From Bacteroidia bacterium (lineage in GTDB: Bacteria; Bacteroidota; Bacteroidia; UKL13-3): a stretch of DNA of 6,411 nt. The stretch covers positions 1 through 6,411 of the forward strand of contig JAKRSG010000321.1 of assembly GCA_022402405.1 (NCBI GenBank), in the 5' to 3' direction. The notes under the pieces were generated by a model, which was not told where the DNA came from, searched no databases, and saw only the letters and a program-made list of their open reading frames with translations. Position 1 is the stretch's first letter. Each line of letters begins with the position of its first letter. The translations under genes and the position numbers were made by a program. Below, in pieces: positions 1 through 5,419 of the stretch.

Positions 1-151
1 ATCTCCAATCCCAGCAACTATAAAAGTAATAGCTAGCAAACATTAAAAGAATATTTTGATATTTAACCTCTATTTTTTTATAACCTAAATACCAATATAA
101 AATAAATATTAATGGAAAAAATAGAGCAAATTGAATGGAGTTAAAAAGCAT
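1..151 (-). CDS. MBOAT-family O-acyltransferase, N-terminal fragment (3' end beyond window)
   Basis: The minus strand from an ATG at 149-151 stays open to the left edge and gives 50 complete codons. The peptide begins MLFNSIQFALFFPLIFILYW and ends with ASYYFYSCWDWR at the edge. Both blocks are typical of the N-terminus of membrane-bound O-acyltransferases of the AlgI/DltB type: an opening MLFNS, a hydrophobic helix at about residues 7-23, then a second hydrophobic stretch at about 35-47 ending in the characteristic W-D-W-R. Family members are polytopic inner-membrane proteins of roughly 450-500 residues that pass acyl, usually acetyl, groups across the membrane to extracytoplasmic sugars. The catalytic histidine lies far downstream and is not in the window, so activity cannot be judged. 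The start follows the SGNH gene's stop by one base (TAATATG), so the two are very probably co-translated. MBOAT plus SGNH is a recurrent pairing (AlgI/AlgJ- or PatA/PatB-like), which supports an O-acylation role for the glycan made by this operon. Confidence 0.85.
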   Translation of the reverse strand, partial: MLFNSIQFALFFPLIFILYWYLGYKKIEVKYQNILLMFASYYFYSCWDWR

Positions 152-152
152 A

Positions 153-1031
153 TTATTTTAAGTTAAATTCTTTTTTAAGTATGTGCGTAAAATATCTTGA
201 GCCTAAATTATTTAAATGAATTGGGTCAGAGAAATAAATACCCTCATTTGAAATATCTGAATAATCGTAAAACTTAATTTGAGAGGCCAAGCTAGACTTT
301 AATATATCAAAATTATGACAATCAAAATAATTACATTTTTTAAAATTAGGGGTTGAAATTAAAATTAATTTAACACCTTTATTCTTACACAAATTTATTA
401 TTTTATCTAAATACAATTTTTCTGTACTCGAAATATTATTTTTAGTTAATAATAATTTTTCTTTTTTTAAAAGTAGCATCATCTCTTTTTCTAATTCATT
501 TCGACAACTTGGTCTAAATGAGCCAAATTGGGAAGATAATGAATTCCCTTTGATTAAATCAGGCAGAATTTTGAAATAATCTTTCAGGATAAGGCTTGAT
601 GCATAATAGAATGATTTATTCTTCATGAACAAGGACAATTCATTATTTCCAAAAAAGGGGAAATATAATTTTCGCCCTAACAAAATGTCCTCATTGTAAA
701 TCCAAACTCTTTCTTTTTCTTTTTCAAGACTTCTAATATTAAAACCTAAGAATATTGTATCAATATTTTCATTGGCTTCAATTAAAACTTTAATTTTAAT
801 ATAAGAATATAGAAAGGATGTGGCTGATTGCCCAAAATTTCTGATGCTTGAAAAACCAGAATCATTAAAAGCACATTCTATTTGGGAATCTCCAATCATG
901 ATTTTATTAACACCCGTTTCTATCCGATAATTTGCTTTTTTAATAGTTGAATAAACGAAATATTGAACAATAAAAAAGCATAAAGCAAAAAATAGAATAA
1001 ACAAAAATGTGCGCTTAGTGAAAATTAACAT
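153..1031 (-). CDS. Membrane-anchored SGNH/GDSL-like hydrolase or acyltransferase
   Basis: This is a 292-residue protein when started at the ATG at 1029-1031; a TTG two codons earlier (1035-1037) would add only two residues and is less likely. A hydrophobic helix at about residues 7-29, after a short basic start, predicts a single N-terminal membrane anchor with the body outside the cytoplasm. SGNH landmarks are visible. The block I motif G-D-S-Q has Ser49 as likely nucleophile, N-F-G-Q at about 65-68 fits the block II glycine, L-G-F-N (95-98) fits block III, and D-P-I-H-L has Asp269 and His272 as the rest of the triad. The order and spacing match AlgJ/AlgX- or DltD-like partners of MBOAT proteins. 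The gene sits directly upstream of an MBOAT gene with a one-base gap. The likely role is final transfer, or removal, of an O-acyl group on the exported polysaccharide. The middle of the protein is divergent and no exact family is claimed. It is unlikely to be a secreted lipase, given the anchor and the context. Confidence 0.75.
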   Translation of the reverse strand: MLIFTKRTFLFILFFALCFFIVQYFVYSTIKKANYRIETGVNKIMIGDSQIECAFNDSGFSSIRNFGQSATSFLYSYIKIKVLIEANENIDTIFLGFNIRSLEKEKERVWIYNEDILLGRKLYFPFFGNNELSLFMKNKSFYYASSLILKDYFKILPDLIKGNSLSSQFGSFRPSCRNELEKEMMLLLKKEKLLLTKNNISSTEKLYLDKIINLCKNKGVKLILISTPNFKKCNYFDCHNFDILKSSLASQIKFYDYSDISNEGIYFSDPIHLNNLGSRYFTHILKKEFNLK

Positions 1032-1033
1032 TT

Positions 1034-1066
1034 TCAATATTTCTTTATTAGTAAACCGAAATTCAT
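1034..1066 (-). other. Ten-codon mini-ORF in the synthase-SGNH spacer
   Basis: The only spacer of note in the operon (36 bp, positions 1032-1067) holds an ATG at 1064-1066 placed one base after the synthase stop, in the same TAATATG arrangement that starts the NeuB-like and MBOAT genes. It opens a ten-residue frame, MNFGLLIKKY, that ends in TGA at 1034-1036. That is three bases before the ATG of the SGNH gene, in a different frame. It may simply be chance in AT-rich DNA. It could also act as a short coupling ORF that carries ribosomes to the SGNH start, or be the remnant of an older, longer N-terminus lost by a frameshift. No promoter or hairpin was recognised in this spacer. Confidence 0.25.
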
Positions 1067-1067
1067 A

Positions 1068-2024
1068 TTAATAATTTACTTCTTCCCAATTATATATATG
1101 TTTTCCATCCACTAAACTTGCAAATCTACCTCTAAAATAATCTCTATTTAATTTTTCAGCATGAGAGAGCTCTCTTACTGGACTCCCGAGGCAGGTAGCC
1201 CATTCCGGATATTCTTTTACAATAATTTCCATCATTTCTTTTCTGTCCAATTTAGAAAACTCTTTTAACTCCCTTAATTGATGAGGTAGAATTGAAACGG
1301 GACCATCCTTAGTTTCATCCTTTTCCAAAACTGTAAAATGTCTTTCAATTGAATTAGCTCCTAAAGCCAACGCAATTTTACTAGCCCACAGCCCTGTAGT
1401 TTCCACTAATGAGTGATCAGAATATCCTACGTTTGAAGAGAATTTCCTTAAGAAACTCATCCTTCTTAAATTGAGTGTTTCCATTGGGGTTGGGTAAATA
1501 GTTAAACAATGTAACAGGTGTAATTCAGTTCCATCCAATATTGAAGCGGCCTTTTCAATTTCATGGTCATAAGTTGCCCCTGTAGAAACAAAAATTTTAT
1601 TCCAATACTTTTTCACCTCTCTAAGTAAAGGGTATGAAGCACAATCATAACTAGCTATCTTTATGGCTTCATAACCCATGTCTTTTACTTCACGAGCACT
1701 ATTTATACTGAATGCAGTTGTCATTGGAGCTACTCCGGCTTTCCAACATTCCATAACAAACCAAGCTTCGTCATCCAAACTTAAATCTAATTTTTTCAAC
1801 CTTTCGACTTCTGCAAAATAAGGTCGTTTAATAACTTGTACAACTCCGTTTGAATCTACTAGTCCATCATCAAATCTTGAACGATGAGTTATTTCTTTAG
1901 ACCTAATTGCTTGTATTTTAACATAATCAGCACCATTTTCAGCAGCTTCATGGATTTGCCTTTTCAATACTTCTTTATCACCATTATGGTTTTGACAGCA
2001 CTCCGCAATAATTAAAGGTTTCAT
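1068..2024 (-). CDS. NeuB-family ulosonic (sialic-like) acid synthase, compact form without a full SAF domain
   Basis: The protein has 318 residues and an ATG one base after the upstream stop. It is a TIM-barrel PEP-condensing synthase: NeuB enzymes join phosphoenolpyruvate to an N-acyl mannosamine-type sugar to make a nine-carbon 2-keto-3-deoxy acid in the cytosol. Visible motifs are A-E-C-C-Q-N-H-N-G at 7-15 (family norm A-E-I-G-x-N-H-x-G), A-D-Y-V-K-I-Q at 32-38, K-I-A-S-Y-D at 122-127, V-S-T-G at 146-149, L-L-H-C-L-T-I-Y-P-T-P at 170-180, G-Y-S-D-H-S at 200-205 and I-E-R-H-F-T at 226-231. His204 and His229 match the metal-binding histidines of NeuB. Typical NeuB proteins run about 335-350 residues and end in a SAF/antifreeze-like domain that closes the active site. 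Here the chain ends soon after R-G-R-F-A-S (298-303), so only the first strand of that domain could remain. The neighbouring CMP-sugar synthetase supports the assignment. The exact product (Neu5Ac, legionaminic, pseudaminic, Kdn or another acid) cannot be told, so no symbol is given. Confidence 0.9.
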   Translation of the reverse strand: MKPLIIAECCQNHNGDKEVLKRQIHEAAENGADYVKIQAIRSKEITHRSRFDDGLVDSNGVVQVIKRPYFAEVERLKKLDLSLDDEAWFVMECWKAGVAPMTTAFSINSAREVKDMGYEAIKIASYDCASYPLLREVKKYWNKIFVSTGATYDHEIEKAASILDGTELHLLHCLTIYPTPMETLNLRRMSFLRKFSSNVGYSDHSLVETTGLWASKIALALGANSIERHFTVLEKDETKDGPVSILPHQLRELKEFSKLDRKEMMEIIVKEYPEWATCLGSPVRELSHAEKLNRDYFRGRFASLVDGKHIYNWEEVNY

Positions 2025-2025
2025 A

Positions 2026-2985
2026 TTAATTGTTTATATTTTTAATAAATTTATTGACGATAAATTCTCTTGTTTTATATATTGATGTTTTTCCATAACC
2101 ACCCATATGGGGTGTAATTATTAAATTTCGATTTAATCTTGCATATTCTAGTAATCTTAGGTCGCCAGAATATTCAGTGGCCCATCCAGAATCACCATCC
2201 ACTACGTCTAATGCAGCACCTTTCAATCGTCCATCCTCTAGAAAATCAATTAGAGCATTTTGGTCAACTAATTCACCACGGGATGTATTAACAAAATATG
2301 CTCCATTTTTCATTTCATTAAAACATTCCCTACTCATAAACCCTTCATTTTCTATAGAATAATCAATCATTAAACAAACGAAGTCTGACTTATTAAGTAA
2401 ATTTGATAATTGCACAGTTTCAAATTCATTTGAAACCTTTTCAGGATTCTTTTCAGTTATTAAAATATGCATTCCAAAAGCTTTGGCATAGGATGCAATT
2501 ATCTTCCCTAATCTACCAAATCCTATAATACCAATAGTTTTGCCATTTAATTCGTCAGCTAAAAAAGGAACACGATTCCATCCGCCATTTTTTATTACAT
2601 CTTCAGTTGCTGGTAGAATATTTCTAATTAAACATAATAATAATGTCCAAGTATGCTCTGCGGTACTCTTAATGTTGTTTAAAAATTCAGTTTCTCCTTT
2701 TAAACTAATTACTTTTATACCTAATTTTTCTGCCGCATGAGTATCAATATGGTTTAAACCAGTTGTAGAAGTAATTATATATTTTAAATTATTTTGCAAA
2801 ATCATTAATTTCTCACTAATATACAATCCTAATCTTGTAAAAATAGCATCAAATTGGTTACTTTTTAAATATCCAATTAATTCTTCCTCGCTTTCAACTC
2901 TAAATGAAATTACCTGAGCAAAGTCCTGTAATTTTTCAATTGAAGCTATAGGATACTCATCAAACTCTAGATGCAGTATTTTCAT
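2026..2985 (-). CDS. D-isomer-specific 2-hydroxyacid dehydrogenase (PGDH-like)
   Basis: This NAD(P)-dependent oxidoreductase of the D-2-hydroxyacid dehydrogenase superfamily interconverts 2-keto and 2-hydroxy acids. The start chosen is the ATG at 2983-2985, which overlaps the stop of the preceding cytidylyltransferase gene as ATGA and gives 319 residues. An in-frame ATG 24 bases further up would add eight poor residues inside that gene. In the 319-residue numbering the substrate-binding lobe occupies about 1-95 and the C-terminal end. The Rossmann motif G-F-G-R-L-G is at 155-160. The catalytic Arg is Arg236 in N-T-S-R-G-E-L-V, and the catalytic His is His293 in T-P-H-M-G-G. The position that is normally the third catalytic residue, Glu in D-V-x-x-x-E-P, aligns by eye with Asp265 in L-D-V-V-D-G-D-S. 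The length is normal for the family, and there is no ACT domain as in many SerA proteins. Its place between the neuA- and neuB-like genes implies a step in sugar or substituent metabolism rather than serine synthesis. The substrate is unknown. Confidence 0.9.
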   Translation of the reverse strand: MKILHLEFDEYPIASIEKLQDFAQVISFRVESEEELIGYLKSNQFDAIFTRLGLYISEKLMILQNNLKYIITSTTGLNHIDTHAAEKLGIKVISLKGETEFLNNIKSTAEHTWTLLLCLIRNILPATEDVIKNGGWNRVPFLADELNGKTIGIIGFGRLGKIIASYAKAFGMHILITEKNPEKVSNEFETVQLSNLLNKSDFVCLMIDYSIENEGFMSRECFNEMKNGAYFVNTSRGELVDQNALIDFLEDGRLKGAALDVVDGDSGWATEYSGDLRLLEYARLNRNLIITPHMGGYGKTSIYKTREFIVNKFIKNINN

Positions 2986-3677
2986 TTCAAAAATTTGGAA
3001 TGTAACCACTCAGCATATTCAAAATCTTGCATATTATCTATATTAACTGAACGCTCTCCAGGCATTTCATAAGCAAGGCATTTTTCACCTTTATAAGATT
3101 TTTTCAACAAAGTAATTTTTCTTGTTAAGTAAATAGCACCATTTCTTATAAACATTGGCCTTAATTCTTGCCTATTTTGATTTTCTATTTCCTCACAAAA
3201 TGGAGGATCAATTAACCATCCATCCTGCAAATATTTCATTCTTGCTGGGTGATGCCCTTTTACATCAACAACGCTAATTACACTATCTGCCTCAGGATGG
3301 TTAATCATCAAATTTAAACAATCATTTATATCTTCATATGTCCTAAAAGGCGTAGTAGGTTGTAACAACATTATTGCATCGTAATTAAATCCATGGATTC
3401 TCTCCATTTCATTTAAAGCATGAACAGCAACATCTATAGACTTTGCAGTATCATTAGATAAATCTGTTGGTCTTTTAAAGGGCACCTCAACCCCATAGCT
3501 TTTAGCTACTTTAGAAATCTCTTCATCATCGGTGCTAACAATCAAACTAGTCAAATCAGATTTTAATGCTTCTTTTATCGTGTAATAAATTAGAGGCTCA
3601 CCTGATAAACTCTTAATATTCTTACCTTTAACACCTTTAGACCCTCCCCTAGCTGGTATAATACCTAAAATTTTCAT
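2982..3677 (-). CDS. Acylneuraminate cytidylyltransferase (CMP-ulosonic acid synthetase, NeuA-like)
   Basis: This 231-residue cytosolic enzyme should transfer CMP from CTP to the anomeric hydroxyl of a sialic-acid-like sugar, giving the CMP-sugar donor used by glycosyltransferases. The N-terminal nucleotide-binding signature I-P-A-R-G-G-S-K-G-V at 7-16 is followed by K-G-K-N-I (17-21). Further family blocks are S-T-D-D at 48-51, L-L-Q-P-T-T-P-F-R at 104-112, R-Q-E-L-R-P at 169-174 with N-G-A-I-Y-L at 179-184, and the C-terminal V-N-I-D-N at 211-215, whose Asp is the usual metal ligand. The length matches the single-domain bacterial NeuA/PseF/LegF group. There is no C-terminal hydrolase or phosphatase extension. 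It starts five bases after the dehydrogenase stop and its own stop overlaps the next start (ATGA), so translational coupling is likely. The NeuB-like gene two positions downstream is the expected partner. Which ulosonic acid is activated cannot be read from these motifs. Confidence 0.93.
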   Translation of the reverse strand: MKILGIIPARGGSKGVKGKNIKSLSGEPLIYYTIKEALKSDLTSLIVSTDDEEISKVAKSYGVEVPFKRPTDLSNDTAKSIDVAVHALNEMERIHGFNYDAIMLLQPTTPFRTYEDINDCLNLMINHPEADSVISVVDVKGHHPARMKYLQDGWLIDPPFCEEIENQNRQELRPMFIRNGAIYLTRKITLLKKSYKGEKCLAYEMPGERSVNIDNMQDFEYAEWLHSKFLK

Positions 3678-3682
3678 TTGTT

Positions 3683-5419
3683 TTAAATTGAACTTTTAAC
3701 AAAACTCAAACCTAAATATGAACAAGGTTTTACAGAAACAATGTCTTCCCATCTAAATAAATTCCACCCATCAAAAATAATTGGGTTTTTATTCATATTT
3801 CTTACCATATCAAAAATATTAAGTTTTTCAAAATATTTATGATTATTCAAAAATAACACGATGTCGGTATTAATAAAACCATCTGGCAAGTTAACAGGGG
3901 ACAAATTAAACTCATTTATCTCGTTGAAAGTTGCTACCGCATCAAATGCCTTAATTTGGTTTACTTTTCCCCTAAAAAAATCAGCAATATCAATTGCCGT
4001 TGAATTTCTAATATCCCCAGTTTCAGGATAGCCCTTGAACGCTAGCCCACAAATTAGAACATTACAATCTTGTAATTCTTTTCCAACAATTCTCAATTGG
4101 TTGCAAATTCGATTAAAAATAAATTCATGCATAGACTCATTTATTTCTCTTCCATTTATAAAAAGTCCACCATCAAGATTCTTCTGGAAAGCAACTGTTG
4201 CAAAAATATGTGGATCTTTAGTTAAACATGGTCCACCAACACCAGGACTTGGTAATGGAATTGGATCTCTAACATAACCTTCATTTGCAGCTTGAATCAC
4301 GTTAAAAACATTAATATTAAATTCACTTGCAAGTTGTGCCATTTTATTAGAGTATGCAAAAATATAATCCCTGAAAGTATTATTCATTAACTTAGCCATT
4401 TCAGCAGCCTCTAATGATTCAACCTTGACAATTGTTGGTGTTAAATCGCGAAAAATTGCTGCTGTTGCCTCAGTTGAATCATTATTTATACCCCCTATTA
4501 TTTGTGGTAAACTACGAAGTTCTTTAAGTGCTTTTCCTTCTGCAGTTCTTTCAGGTGCAAAAGATAAATGAAAATCAATACCCGCTTTTAGCCCTGACCC
4601 CTTTTCTAGAATAGGTTTTACAATATCCCTGCATGTTCCGATTGGAACTGTAGATCTTAATATTACTAAATTACCTCGATTTAAAACCTTAGAGATCTTT
4701 TGTGCCGAATCTTCTAAGTAATTCATTAATGGAAATTTGACACCAAATTCATTTTCTTTTACGGGCGTTCCAACTGAAATTATAAAAACATCTCCGTCTT
4801 CTGGAATTTCTTTACTGATAAATAGGTTTCTATTTAATTGCTCCTTTAATAATTCAGGTAATCCAACCTCATGGATATATGAATCAGCAGACATTAAAGA
4901 ATTAAATCGAAAATCATCAACTTCAACCCCTGTTACCATGAAACCAGCATCAGCCATAACAACAGCCATCGTTAAACCTACATATCCTAGGCCGATAACT
5001 ACTAAGTGTCTATGAGTAGCTACTTTTTGCTCCCATAATTCATGATAATCAAATACCTTTATTGGTACATTATTTTCGTCAACAATAATAATTTTACTTA
5101 GGTATTTACTTGCCTTTCTTTTTCTTTTTAATAACTCATTAGGCAATAAGTCTAGAATTTGTGAAATTGATAAGCCATCCTGAAAAGTAATTGGATCAAG
5201 TGCCATAAACTCTTGAACATTTGTATCCATCGACTTACCTGAAATGAGTGTCCTTCTTACATCTCCCTCAGTTACTGTTCCAATCAATTTCTTATTGGAA
5301 TCTAAAACCAAAGCAATACCACTAGGCAAATTAAATGATTTAGAATCATTGAATAATCTTAGCACAAATCCAAGATTATCTTGAGGCTTACAACATATTT
5401 TATCTAAATTTTGTCTCAT
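3683..5419 (-). CDS. CBS-domain pair fused to nucleotide-sugar 6-dehydrogenase (UDP-Glc/GDP-Man dehydrogenase family)
   Basis: The protein has 578 residues, against about 420-450 for usual family members; the extra is an N-terminal regulatory module. Residues 1-130 form a CBS pair. The first repeat has the classic end G-T-V-T-E-G-D-V-R-R (47-56), with Thr50 and Asp53 in nucleotide-binding positions. The second, weaker repeat runs about 70-130. A Rossmann fold starts at once with V-I-G-L-G-Y-V-G (141-148). Then come S-V-G-T-P (215-219), R-S-T-V-P-I-G-T (255-262), A-P-E-R (288-291), K343 with N346-N347, the catalytic Cys398 in G-G-P-C-L-T-K-D-P, and the UDP-binding block around 457-473. All catalytic landmarks are present, so it should oxidise C6 of a UDP-hexose or UDP-HexNAc to a uronate using two NAD+. 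The layout near 286-310 and around Cys398 is more like UDP-ManNAc/GlcNAc dehydrogenases (WecC/WbpA) than UDP-glucose dehydrogenases. The CBS type resembles that in front of the legionaminic-pathway nucleotidyltransferase PtmE. The ATG overlaps the upstream stop (ATGA). Confidence 0.92.
   Translation of the reverse strand: MRQNLDKICCKPQDNLGFVLRLFNDSKSFNLPSGIALVLDSNKKLIGTVTEGDVRRTLISGKSMDTNVQEFMALDPITFQDGLSISQILDLLPNELLKRKRKASKYLSKIIIVDENNVPIKVFDYHELWEQKVATHRHLVVIGLGYVGLTMAVVMADAGFMVTGVEVDDFRFNSLMSADSYIHEVGLPELLKEQLNRNLFISKEIPEDGDVFIISVGTPVKENEFGVKFPLMNYLEDSAQKISKVLNRGNLVILRSTVPIGTCRDIVKPILEKGSGLKAGIDFHLSFAPERTAEGKALKELRSLPQIIGGINNDSTEATAAIFRDLTPTIVKVESLEAAEMAKLMNNTFRDYIFAYSNKMAQLASEFNINVFNVIQAANEGYVRDPIPLPSPGVGGPCLTKDPHIFATVAFQKNLDGGLFINGREINESMHEFIFNRICNQLRIVGKELQDCNVLICGLAFKGYPETGDIRNSTAIDIADFFRGKVNQIKAFDAVATFNEINEFNLSPVNLPDGFINTDIVLFLNNHKYFEKLNIFDMVRNMNKNPIIFDGWNLFRWEDIVSVKPCSYLGLSFVKSSI

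Noticed and set aside
1032..1067. Hidden SAF-domain remnant after the compact synthase
   Set aside because: Only 36 bases separate it from the next gene. A SAF domain needs about 60 residues, and no frame here reads like one, so a simple recent frameshift is not supported.
2177..2740. Plus-strand open frames of about 60 residues inside the hydroxyacid dehydrogenase gene
   Set aside because: They lie antisense to a gene with complete family motifs, have no recognisable domains and fit chance open frames.
2986..3009. Upstream ATG as start of the hydroxyacid dehydrogenase
   Set aside because: It adds eight residues ahead of a natural beta-strand start and overlaps the cytidylyltransferase by 28 bases. 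The ATGA overlap at 2982-2985 matches the other coupled junction at 5416-5419.
4035..5015. Plus-strand open frames of 80 and 92 residues opposite the CBS-dehydrogenase
   Set aside because: They are antisense shadows of conserved dehydrogenase codons, with no independent start context or protein features.
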